From assembly GCA_030695285.1 (NCBI GenBank), contig JAUYTF010000246.1, forward strand, positions 1 through 5,406: a DNA stretch of 5,406 bases, in the 5' to 3' direction. Positions within the stretch are counted from its first letter, which is position 1. Each line of letters starts with the position of its first letter. Made by a program: the position numbers and the translations under genes. Of this stretch, positions 1 to 5,406 are shown piece after piece. The stretch is from Eubacteriales bacterium. Its GTDB lineage: Bacteria > Bacillota > Clostridia > Christensenellales > CAG-138. The notes beneath the pieces were generated by a model that saw only the letters and a list, made by a program, of their open reading frames with translations, searched no databases and was not told the DNA's origin.

Positions 1-68
1 GCAGCAGGAACGCTAACGCGGGAATGCTGAATCAGATAAATATTCCTACCTTTTGCGTTCATCTAAGC
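1..68. other. Upstream leader; no supported gene
   Basis: I see no supportable complete gene here. In frame 1 a nine-codon tail ends at a TGA at 28-30. In frame 3 an open stretch runs from the window edge to a TGA at 114-116. Either could be the 3' end of an upstream gene of the same operon, but both are too short to recognise. No convincing -35/-10 pair or terminator is visible, so the operon promoter probably lies to the left of the window. Confidence 0.3.
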
Positions 69-74
69 AAGGAG
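69..74 (+). promoter_or_regulatory. Ribosome binding site deciding the TIM-like gene start
   Basis: AAGGAG lies 10 bases before the ATG at 85 but only 1 base before the ATG at 76. The spacing favours the second ATG, which removes three residues from the longest open frame. Confidence 0.7.
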
Positions 75-84
75 AATGTACTCA

Positions 85-819
85 ATGAAGCCAAGGATAC
101 GTGTCCCATTTTTTGAAACCAGCGTCAAAAACTATATCTATGGCGACGCAGTCTATGAACTCGCGAAAGCAGCCGACCGCGCAGCCATTGAGTATGACGT
201 CGATGTGCTATTCATCGCGCCGTACACGGAGATCCGCCGAATCGCCGAAAACACAGAGCGGCTGATCGTCCTTGCGCCATATATGGACACCCTTCGCCCC
301 GGGCGCGGCATGGCAGATGTGTTGCCTGAAGCGCTCAAAGCAGCTGGCGCGCAGGGCGTTGTGCTGAATCACTGCGAACGGCCGATGACGCTCACACAGA
401 TCAAGACCTGCATCGACCGCGCAAACGAACTGGACATGCTTTCTTTCGTGTGCGCGGATACGATCGCGGAAGCGCGCGCAATCGCGCAGCTGCATCCAGA
501 CATCATCAACCCCGAGCCGACCGAACTGATCGGATCCGGCAAAGCGAGTGACATGTCCTACGTGATGGAGGCGATTCGGGCCGTGAAAGCGATCGACCCA
601 AATATCATGGTGGAACAAGCAGCCGGTATCACAACCGCTCAACAAATCTATGATTTCATCCTCGCAGGATCAGAAGGCGCAGGCGCTGCCTCCGGCATCA
701 TCCGCGCGGCAAACCCACACGCATTGTTGAACGAGATGGTAAGTTATGTGAAGAAAGCTCGCGAAGACCTGATCGCGCTGGGCAGACTTGAACCTGAGAA
801 ATCGCAAGGAGGCCGTTAG
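85..819 (+). CDS. Archaeal-type triose-phosphate isomerase family protein
   Basis: This is a 244-residue TIM-barrel protein, numbered from the ATG at 85. It is the compact length typical of archaeal triose-phosphate isomerases rather than the ~250-residue bacterial form. It shows, in order, the catalytic lysine K15 in SVKNY, a VLPEA segment (79-83), the catalytic histidine H96 in LNHCERP, the catalytic glutamate E144 in NPEPTELIGSG including the loop that closes over the active site, and a C-terminal phosphate-binding stretch GSEGAGAASGII (195-206). The family interconverts dihydroxyacetone phosphate and glyceraldehyde 3-phosphate in the cytoplasm. Two substrate-side positions differ from archaeal enzymes as I remember them: SVK replaces NFK, and APYMD replaces the AQHID-like stretch. 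Its position beside another sugar-phosphate isomerase suggests a related substrate, such as a tetrulose phosphate, rather than a glycolytic role; that is inference. The family call is firm; the substrate is open. Confidence 0.88.
   Translation: MKPRIRVPFFETSVKNYIYGDAVYELAKAADRAAIEYDVDVLFIAPYTEIRRIAENTERLIVLAPYMDTLRPGRGMADVLPEALKAAGAQGVVLNHCERPMTLTQIKTCIDRANELDMLSFVCADTIAEARAIAQLHPDIINPEPTELIGSGKASDMSYVMEAIRAVKAIDPNIMVEQAAGITTAQQIYDFILAGSEGAGAASGIIRAANPHALLNEMVSYVKKAREDLIALGRLEPEKSQGGR
806..812 (+). promoter_or_regulatory. Ribosome binding site of the YjbQ gene
   Basis: A consensus AAGGAGG sits inside the last codons of the preceding gene, 9 bases before the ATG at 822. This points to translational coupling within one transcript. 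Confidence 0.75.
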
Positions 820-821
820 AC

Positions 822-1316
822 ATGGTATACAGAGAAGCTCTTTCACTGCAGAGCAACAATGGAATCGCCACTTTTCACAATGTGACGCAGGCGGCAAAGG
901 ACATCATCCACAGATCCGGCATCCGCAACGGCATCGTCACGGTGTACTCGCACCATACAACCTGCGCGGTCATCACGCAGGAGGCGGCATTCGACCAGTC
1001 GATGACCGGCCTTGAAACCCTTCAGCAGGACTTCATTGAGGGGCTGGAGCGCATCTTTCCGCTCTGCCGTCGCGAGGGCATCTATCTGCATCCGGGCCCC
1101 AAAGCGCTTGCTTTCGCAGAGGAGCACGGCGAAGACGCGCGCGGCTGCCACAACACTGACGCGCACCTTGTCTCGTCTCTGGTCGGCAGAAGCGAAACCA
1201 TCGTGTTAATCGATGGGCAGCTTGACCTCGGTGAATTTGGGTTCATCTACTTTATCGACTTTGACACGACACGCGCCCGAACGCGCACAGCGCAAATAAC
1301 CGTCATTGGCGAGTGA
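822..1316 (+). CDS. yjbQ: YjbQ-family protein (UPF0047, secondary thiamine-phosphate synthase type)
   Basis: This is a 164-residue protein, slightly longer than the usual ~130-140 residues of the family. Visible family marks are the HTTCAVITQE stretch (45-54; usually HTT followed by a hydrophobic run and an acidic residue), N111/D113/H115 in the NTDAH motif, the GQ...GEFGFIYFIDFD C-terminal strand region (132-148), and an Arg-rich end at 151-155. The extra length lies mainly between about residues 66 and 108. From the literature, E. coli YjbQ can make thiamine phosphate as a weak secondary activity; the true role of the family is unsettled. It starts 2 bases after the stop of the TIM-like gene with a perfect ribosome binding site, so the two are surely co-transcribed. 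Its conserved His/Asp/Asn set could bind a metal or phosphate, but a role in the neighbouring sugar-phosphate chemistry is inference. Family confidence is high, function low. Confidence 0.9.
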   Translation: MVYREALSLQSNNGIATFHNVTQAAKDIIHRSGIRNGIVTVYSHHTTCAVITQEAAFDQSMTGLETLQQDFIEGLERIFPLCRREGIYLHPGPKALAFAEEHGEDARGCHNTDAHLVSSLVGRSETIVLIDGQLDLGEFGFIYFIDFDTTRARTRTAQITVIGE

Positions 1317-1366
1317 CCTGTTCGCATGGTTGAAACGAGATTGATCGCGTGCCTGCGATTTGGATT

Positions 1367-1372
1367 GGAGGG
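1367..1372 (+). promoter_or_regulatory. Ribosome binding site supporting a TTG start
   Basis: GGAGGG lies 7 bases before the TTG at 1380. The ATG at 1326, which would give a protein 18 residues longer, has no purine-rich sequence before it, so the TTG is preferred. Confidence 0.75.
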
Positions 1373-1379
1373 AACACAC

Positions 1380-1982
1380 TTGAACGAGGATCGCGCCTGG
1401 GAAATCGCGCAAAACGCGTACCGGATCGAAGCGGAAGCGATTCCGTATGCGCTCAGCGGAATCAACCGAATCGAGTTCTTGAAGGCCGTCGAGGCGCTGA
1501 AAAGTGCGCCGCGCATCGCGGCGAGCGGCTGCGGGCATTCCGGCATCTGCTGTCAGCATTTCGCGCATCTGATGTGCTGCATCGAACGGCCTGCCCGGTT
1601 TATCTCTCCTTCGGAAGCAACTCACGGCGCTACAGGTTATCTGCAAAAAGGCGACGTCATGCTCCTCGCTTCCCGAGGCGGAAAAACTGCAGAGCTTTTA
1701 CCCATACTTTCAATTTGCAATCAAAAAGGGGTCACCGTCATTGCTGTCACGGAGAATTTGGAGTCGCCTCTTGCAAAAGGCGCCGATATCGTGCTGCGGA
1801 TGCTGGTGACGAAAGAGGTCGATCCGTTTAACGAGCAAGGCACAACCAGTTTTACCGTGCTTTCGGTTCTCTTTGATGCACTGCAAGCCGCGTTGATTGA
1901 GGTAACCGGGTTTCAAAGCGCGCAGTTCGCGCTCATCCATCCCGGCGGGGCTGTTGGGGAGCGGTTGAATTCCATTAAGTAG
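1380..1982 (+). CDS. SIS-domain sugar-phosphate isomerase, KdsD/GutQ-like without CBS domains
   Basis: This is a 200-residue protein starting at a TTG. It opens with the RIEAEAI helix (15-21) typical of the KpsF/GutQ/KdsD family, followed by a single SIS domain (about 40-170). KdsD interconverts ribulose 5-phosphate and arabinose 5-phosphate. E. coli KdsD residues as I recall them (K59, E111, E152, H193) map here with a constant offset of 6 to H53, E105, E146 and H187. The two glutamates and the histidine of FALIHPGGAVG are kept, but the lysine of GMGKSG is a histidine in GCGHSG. The phosphate loop reads SRGGKT where KdsD has SNSGES. The SPSEATHG stretch keeps the family histidine (H82). The protein ends directly after the SIS domain, so the paired CBS domains of KdsD are absent. 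It is the third gene of the operon, and the TAG stop is followed by no clear terminator. It is likely a cytoplasmic aldose/ketose phosphate isomerase; the exact sugar is unknown. Confidence 0.88.
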   Translation: MNEDRAWEIAQNAYRIEAEAIPYALSGINRIEFLKAVEALKSAPRIAASGCGHSGICCQHFAHLMCCIERPARFISPSEATHGATGYLQKGDVMLLASRGGKTAELLPILSICNQKGVTVIAVTENLESPLAKGADIVLRMLVTKEVDPFNEQGTTSFTVLSVLFDALQAALIEVTGFQSAQFALIHPGGAVGERLNSIK

Positions 1983-2118
1983 CGTAGTGCTTTACATGGT
2001 ATTCCTCTTATTAGTTGGTAGCGCCGCTGCTTTTGTGTAAGACGAAATGTCAGATAATCTTAAGTAGCACCGAGGGGCAAGGCTCTTATCTGCCTCGTAC
2101 CATACCCGGAACTCAAGC
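1983..2118. other. Intergenic gap between the operon and the recombinase relic
   Basis: No coding region is supportable. This stretch lies between the SIS gene stop and the reconstructed end of the downstream recombinase, so it should contain one end of the former mobile element. I found no clear terminator with a T-run on either strand, and no long direct repeat shared with 5057-5258. Confidence 0.4.
2071..2097. repeat. Weak imperfect inverted repeat
   Basis: The arms CGAGGGGCA and TGCCTCG can pair if two G residues bulge out, leaving a loop of about 11 bases. No T-run follows on either strand, so this is not a convincing terminator. It could be part of an attachment-site remnant near the element end, or chance. 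Confidence 0.2.
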
Positions 2119-2280
2119 TTATTTCACCCCAACCTTAATCTCCGCTCCATTGTAAAACACAAACCGTATCCCTCCGTTCCCCCCCCACGATCCCCTTCTC
2201 CACCATGACCGTCCAGTTGGTGTCGTCCCATGCTTCAAGTACCTGCGGGTTCATCTTCAGCGCGCGTAAAACAACGTCTT
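2119..2280 (-). pseudogene. Detached C-terminal tail of the downstream serine recombinase
   Basis: On the minus strand past the TGA at 2257-2259, a recombinase-like ending continues in other frames. After a missing base near 2278, a frame reads VVLRALKMNPQVLEAWDD and then NWTVMVEKGIVGG. After an extra base in the G8 run (2179-2186), the original frame resumes as NGGIRFVFYNGAEIKVGVK and ends at a TAA (2119-2121). A closing FxFxNGxEI strand is the usual end of this recombinase family. The two lesions are -1 and +1, so the final frame matches the main open frame. Repaired, the gene would encode about 525 residues. Sequencing errors are an alternative to real mutation. Confidence 0.75.
2179..2186. 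repeat. C8/G8 homopolymer at a frameshift
   Basis: A run of eight C (eight G on the coding minus strand) sits exactly where the recombinase tail changes frame. Seven G would restore it. Such runs are prone to replication slippage and to sequencing error. Confidence 0.8.
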
Positions 2281-3696
2281 GGCTTTATCCTGCTGTTGAA
2301 GCAAGGTTCGTTCAGTTTTCAGCTTTTCAAGCTCGCCGAGCACGTCCTCATATCGCTTATTCAGGCTGTTGTGCTTTTTCAAATACTCCTCCTGCGACTG
2401 AGCAGATGAGGAGTTTTCATTAACTAACGACCTGACTAGCTCGGCAACAATTTCGCATTCCTCGCTCAGTCGCGCAATTTCGGCATCAACATCATTCAAA
2501 TCCGTCAGCGTTCGACACATGAGCTCGCAATCCGCAATGACCTGCGTTTTATTCGCCATCATCTGGTTATATGCCTGTATAAACATCCTTTGTATCGTTT
2601 CGGTGTCAAGGGCCGGAGTGCTACACTTTTTCTCGATTTTTTCGTTGCATTGCCAGATTACCCTGCGGTATCGGTCCGTGGAATGCCATACTTTGGATCC
2701 ATAATACCCGCCGCAATCGGCGCAGACCAGTTTGCTGGATAATACGCTCTTTCCGCTGTATGCCCTGCCGAGCTGTTTCCGTCTAGCAATTTCAACCTGA
2801 ACCTGATCCCATTCCTCCGGCACAATGATCGCCGGATGGCTGCCTTCCACATAGTACTGTGGAACTTCGCCTTCATTGGCCTTCATCTTTTTTTGAAGGA
2901 AGTCCACAGTGAACTTCTTCTGTAAAAGAGCATCGCCTTTATACTTTTCGTTGGTCAGGATGCTGTCCACCGTCGTCTTGCTCCATTTGCTGCTCCCCCC
3001 CGGTGACGGAATGTTAAGCCTTTCAAGGTGTTTGCAGATTTCGACTGAGGTTTTCCCATCGCAATAAAGCCGATAGATGAGCCTGACAACAGCAGCTTCA
3101 CTCTCCACGATGGCAGGGCGACCGTTCTCCCCTTTTTCGTAACCGAGGAACCGTTTGTATGGCATCTGCACCTTCCCGTCGGAGAACCGCTTACGTTGCC
3201 CCCAAGTCACATTCTCAAAAATGGATCGTCTCTCTTCCTGTGCTAGAGACGACATGATCGTAATCAGCAGTTCGCCCTTCGCATCAAAAGAGTAAAAACC
3301 CTCTTTCTCAAAATAGCACTCTACGCCGTTCTCTTTTAGTTTTCGTATCGTAACCAGGCTGTCCACGTTGTTACGGGCAAAGCGGCTGACCGACTTGTTA
3401 ACAATAAGGTCAATTTTTCCAGCAAGCGCGTCGGAGACCATCTCTTTAAAGCCCTCACGCTTCTTTGTGTTGGTGCCAGAGATCCCCTCGTCGGTGTACA
3501 CCTTCATGAACATCCATTCCGGCTTTGACTGAACGTAGTTCGTGTAATAATCGACTTGTGCCTCATAGCTGGTAAACTGCTCATCGCTGTCGGCGGAAAC
3601 ACGAGCGTACCCTGCGACACAGCGCTTTTCTGACGATGCTGAAGGTAAATGCGTTAAAGGGTTAATGGTCGACGGTATGACTGTCACTTTTGGCAT
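2257..3696 (-). CDS. Large serine recombinase, C-terminus frameshifted
   Basis: This is a 479-residue site-specific recombinase that cuts and rejoins DNA through a serine nucleophile. An N-terminal resolvase domain (about 27-170) holds YARVSAD with nucleophile S34, the family signature GISGTNTKKREGF (71-83) and catalytic arginines R105/R108 in VSRFARN. A recombinase domain follows (about 180-295, with the ILTNEKYKGD segment), then a zinc ribbon with C325, C328, C350 and C358, then a charged coiled coil (about 400-470). All visible catalytic and zinc residues are intact. The open frame stops about 46 codons short because of a missing base near 2278; the lost end lies downstream. The ATG at 3694-3696 follows GGAGAGGA by 10 bases, inside the end of the preceding recombinase gene. 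As the C-terminal end is lost, activity is uncertain. No cargo gene of its own is visible. Confidence 0.85.
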   Translation of the reverse strand: MPKVTVIPSTINPLTHLPSASSEKRCVAGYARVSADSDEQFTSYEAQVDYYTNYVQSKPEWMFMKVYTDEGISGTNTKKREGFKEMVSDALAGKIDLIVNKSVSRFARNNVDSLVTIRKLKENGVECYFEKEGFYSFDAKGELLITIMSSLAQEERRSIFENVTWGQRKRFSDGKVQMPYKRFLGYEKGENGRPAIVESEAAVVRLIYRLYCDGKTSVEICKHLERLNIPSPGGSSKWSKTTVDSILTNEKYKGDALLQKKFTVDFLQKKMKANEGEVPQYYVEGSHPAIIVPEEWDQVQVEIARRKQLGRAYSGKSVLSSKLVCADCGGYYGSKVWHSTDRYRRVIWQCNEKIEKKCSTPALDTETIQRMFIQAYNQMMANKTQVIADCELMCRTLTDLNDVDAEIARLSEECEIVAELVRSLVNENSSSAQSQEEYLKKHNSLNKRYEDVLGELEKLKTERTLLQQQDKAKTLFYAR

Positions 3697-5056
3697 TGTT
3701 GTTTATTCCTCTCCAAGGTTCGTTGCTGGGCGGCAACTTTCATTTCATCCGTCCAGCTTTGGCTGCGTGATTTATCTTTCCATTGCAAACTGATCTCTGT
3801 TCCGTCTTAAAACGATAAATCAACGTGTTTCCATCGCAAACTTGAATGCGATCGACTCTGTAGCGAAAGTCCTTTTCATGAAACGTGGCTAAGCCTAGAG
3901 CCGTTGAGGTGACGCTCATCAGGGTATCTTCCGGTACACGCTTTGAAGCGCAGGCAGATTTACCAAATGTGTTGAACCTTCCGCAAGTCCAGACTGGGCC
4001 GGCATGCGTTTCTTTCCGATGATAGTTTCCGCCGCATGCGCTGCAAATGATTTTCCCACGAAACGGGTGTGTAGCCTTGCCGGCTACTGGTTTTTGAACC
4101 TTGCAGCACGGCGGGTTATCTCCGCCTGAACCGCATCAAACGTTTCAATGCTGACGATCGCTTCATGCGTTTCCTCCGCATGAAACATCGGGTGCTCGCC
4201 TTGATTGACAATCTTTCTTTTCGTCAAGTGGTTCTTCCGATAGGTTTTCTGCAAAAGCAAACTGCCTGTGTAGGCGTAGTTTCGTAGAATCACCATAATC
4301 GTACTCTGGTACCAGGGCTTTCCGTTTCGGGTTTTGTTGCCTTCCGCATTTAACCTTTACGCGATGGTGTTGTATCCACGCCCCTCAAGGTACCATCGAA
4401 AAATCTTCTTAACCAGCACGGCTTCCTCCGGAAAAACGACGTATCTTCCATTTTCGGAGCGGTATCCATGTATGGTACTGCTCCAAGGCTTCCCCTCTTC
4501 AAAGTTCTTACGGATCCGCCATTTCTGATTTTCACTCGCCGATCGGCTCTCCTCTTGCGCGTATGAGGCGAGGATGGTCATCATGAACTCGCCGTCGCCG
4601 CTCATCGTATGGATGTTCTGTTCTTCAAAATAGTAAATGTCCACCCCCATCGCTTTGCATTCACGCACAGTCTGCAAGAGCGAGACCGTGTTTCGAGCAA
4701 AGCGGGAGATGGACTTCGTCAGTATCATGTCAACTTTTCCAGCGCGGCAATCGGCGATCTGACGTTGAAAACCTTCTCTGGTGTCTTTTGTGCCGGTCTT
4801 TGCTTCATCCACATAAACACCGACGTAAATCCATTCGTTGTGGCTTTGAATGAATTTGCTGTAGTAGCTCACCTGTGCGGACAATGAGTGAAGCATCGCA
4901 TCCTTGCCGCTGGAGACTCGGGCATACGCGGCAACCTTCTTTTTCTGTTCGAGCTTTGGCGATCTGGACCCTGCAACCATGTTTAACACAGTCGTAGGGC
5001 TCTTTTAATAGTTTTCGCGATTAACAAATTTATCGAGAAGTCGTTACCGTGTGCAT
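3684..5056 (-). pseudogene. Serine recombinase pseudogene, partner of the downstream recombinase
   Basis: Repaired by eye this is a recombinase of about 457 residues, now in pieces. The likely original start is the ATG at 5054-5056 (MHTVTT). A frameshift near 5038 moves to LDKFVNRENY, then a TAA at 5005-5007, then KSPTTVLNMVAG joining the main frame. That frame (4989 to 4357) has the resolvase domain with YARVSSGKDAML (nucleophile serine codon near 4912), TGTKDTREGF, KSISRFARNT and SYAQEESRSASENQKW. A second in-frame TAA at 4357-4359 interrupts before RLNAEGNKTRNGKPW; the frame then continues through YTGSLLLQKTYR to 4084. A missing base near 4087-4095 shifts to a zinc ribbon, CSACGGNYHRK...WTC...C. 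Another near 3806-3811 shifts to DGTEISLQWKDKSRSQSW and a TGA at 3684-3686. The original stop overlaps the next gene by 13 bases. Partner recombinases of this class are usually co-expressed. Confidence 0.85.
3707..3714 (-). promoter_or_regulatory. Ribosome binding site of the downstream recombinase
   Basis: GGAGAGGA on the minus strand precedes the ATG at 3696 by 10 bases. It lies within the reconstructed coding end of the upstream recombinase, consistent with ancestral translational coupling. Confidence 0.6.
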
Positions 5057-5068
5057 AATTTAACGATT

Positions 5069-5073
5069 CCTCC
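5069..5073 (-). promoter_or_regulatory. Ribosome binding site of the ancestral upstream recombinase
   Basis: GGAGG on the minus strand lies 12 bases before the ATG at 5056, slightly long but the only strong site upstream of the recombinase pair. Neither the ATG at 4980 nor the GTG at 4989 has a comparable site. This supports 5056 as the original start. Confidence 0.5.
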
Positions 5074-5149
5074 GAGCGAAGCAGACGAGGCTTATTCCGT
5101 CACGAAACATAGGTGCATGCTCCGAAATGCGAGTTCTGCTCAACCACTG

Positions 5150-5165
5150 AAACCTAGCTAGTTTT
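5150..5165. repeat. Imperfect 16-base palindrome
   Basis: AAACCTAGCTAGTTTT is symmetric around the centre of CTAGCTAG with one mismatched pair. Located about 95 bases before the recombinase start, it could be an operator or part of a recombination site, or chance. Confidence 0.25.
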
Positions 5166-5168
5166 CCG

Positions 5169-5196
5169 AGTATCTCATTTGTTGCGATGCGTTCAA
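5169..5196 (-). promoter_or_regulatory. Weak candidate promoter for the recombinase pair
   Basis: On the minus strand TTGAAC (-35, 4 of 6 matches) and GATACT (-10, 4 of 6) are 16 bases apart. The match is poor and the call is tentative. Confidence 0.15.
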
Positions 5197-5258
5197 TCTT
5201 TTCGAAATTAGTCTTGATGCGAACACCTGACAAATACCAACCACGGTCCCTTCAAAAG

Positions 5259-5406
5259 CTAATCCATACAAGGCAATACCGTTTTTACAAAAATGTCTAC
5301 AACCGCTGGATCAAATTGGCTTCCTGCGCATCGTTTCAGTTCCTCTGCAGCAAGCGTTTTACTAATAGCCGCGCAGTACGGTCTGCTAACGGTCATTGCA
5401 TCAAAA
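5259..5406 (-). CDS. HD-GYP domain protein, C-terminal end (partial)
   Basis: The last 48 codons of a gene entering from the right edge read FDAMTVSRPY at the edge, then LAAEELKRCAGSQFDPAVVDIFV, and stop at a TAG (5259-5261). FDAMT..RPY and a G(S/T)QFDPxVV stretch about 30 residues later are hallmarks of the end of HD-GYP domains, which hydrolyse cyclic-di-GMP. The catalytic HD and GYP motifs lie outside the window, so activity and the sensory N-terminus cannot be judged. The RPY is preceded by TVS where TSD is usual. The protein ends 10 residues or so after the domain, which looks natural. It is on the same strand as the recombinases but separated by about 200 bases, so it probably belongs to the chromosome flanking the element. 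Confidence 0.8.
   Translation of the reverse strand, partial: FDAMTVSRPYCAAISKTLAAEELKRCAGSQFDPAVVDIFVKTVLPCMD

Larger units (their letters stand above)
2119..5056 (-). mobile_element. Relic of a mobile element: tandem serine recombinase pair
   Basis: Two serine recombinase genes lie head to tail on the minus strand, between an intact + strand operon and an HD-GYP gene. Tandem large serine recombinases that act together are known from Gram-positive elements, for example ccrA/ccrB of staphylococcal cassettes, and similar pairs are common in clostridial elements. The upstream gene carries at least five lesions and the downstream one two, so the element is probably immobile. Bounds given are those of the genes; the real element ends are not visible. 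No accessory, conjugation or phage gene accompanies them in the window. Confidence 0.6.
5057..5258. other. Intergenic gap between HD-GYP gene and recombinase pair
   Basis: No gene is supported. It should hold the promoter of the recombinase pair and possibly one end of the element. Two weak signals are listed separately: an imperfect palindrome and a poor promoter match. No terminator with a T-run is seen after the HD-GYP stop. Confidence 0.4.

Noticed and set aside
3..116. Open frame from the left edge overlapping the TIM-like gene start
   Set aside because: Only 37 codons, no recognisable motif, and an alternative upstream stop exists in frame 1 at 28-30; insufficient to call an upstream gene.
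1979..2030. Possible terminator: GTAGCG pairing with CGCTGC followed by four T
   Set aside because: The stem needs a loop of about 40 bases and a G-T pair; too weak to call.
2013..2050. tRNA-like D-arm sequence AGTTGGTAGCGC
   Set aside because: It resembles a tRNA D-loop, but no T-arm (GGTTCGA-like) follows and no acceptor stem can be paired, so it does not support a tRNA gene or a tRNA attachment site.
2205..2423. Plus-strand open frame of 72 codons and other frames opposite the recombinases and the operon
   Set aside because: These are shadows of well-supported genes on the other strand or frame, with no motif or ribosome binding site of their own.
4084..4296. Separate 70-residue gene starting MVILRNYAYTG
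   Set aside because: It is in the same frame as the recombinase part upstream, separated only by a TAA and about 20 sense codons, and is its recombinase-domain continuation.
3684..5056. Programmed recoding of the upstream recombinase
   Set aside because: Five separate interruptions, including two plain TAA codons without visible recoding signals, fit decay or read error far better than programmed frameshifting.
2119..5258. CRISPR array, diversity-generating or retron-like element
   Set aside because: No regularly spaced repeats, reverse transcriptase or structured repeat pair is seen; the region is explained by the two recombinases.

Overview
The window looks like a bacterial chromosome segment from the Bacillota (Firmicutes), most likely class Clostridia. 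This rests on the strong AGGAGG-type ribosome binding sites, a TTG start behind one of them, a recombinase pair of a type common in Clostridia, and an archaeal-type triose-phosphate isomerase homologue. The organism cannot be named from the sequence alone.

Left part (85-1982, + strand): a compact, intact three-gene operon. It encodes an archaeal-type triose-phosphate isomerase homologue, a YjbQ-family protein, and a short SIS-domain sugar-phosphate isomerase resembling KdsD/GutQ without CBS domains. The first two genes are 2 bases apart, and the third starts 63 bases later at a TTG with a strong Shine-Dalgarno sequence. Two sugar-phosphate isomerases of unrelated fold beside a YjbQ protein suggest a tetrose- or pentose-phosphate branch pathway whose kinase and transporter would lie upstream, outside the window. 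Both isomerases keep their main catalytic residues but differ at substrate-side positions, so their substrates should not be assumed. This operon is the best candidate for an undescribed system here.

Middle part (2119-5056, - strand): a relic of a mobile element made of two tandem large serine recombinase genes. The upstream gene (5056 to 3684) is clearly broken, with two in-frame stops and three frameshifts. When these are repaired by eye, a complete protein of about 457 residues reappears, and its stop overlaps the start of the next gene by 13 bases. The downstream gene (from 3696) keeps a 479-residue open frame with all visible catalytic and zinc-binding residues. Its last ~46 codons are cut off by a missing base near 2278 and then an extra base in a C8/G8 run at 2179-2186. 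No cargo gene is visible between or beside the recombinases.

Right edge (5259-5406, - strand): the last 48 codons of an HD-GYP domain protein, a family of cyclic-di-GMP phosphodiesterases, running in from outside the window. It probably marks the chromosomal flank on that side. The gaps 1983-2118 and 5057-5258 contain no gene I can support and are the places to look for attachment-site remnants.
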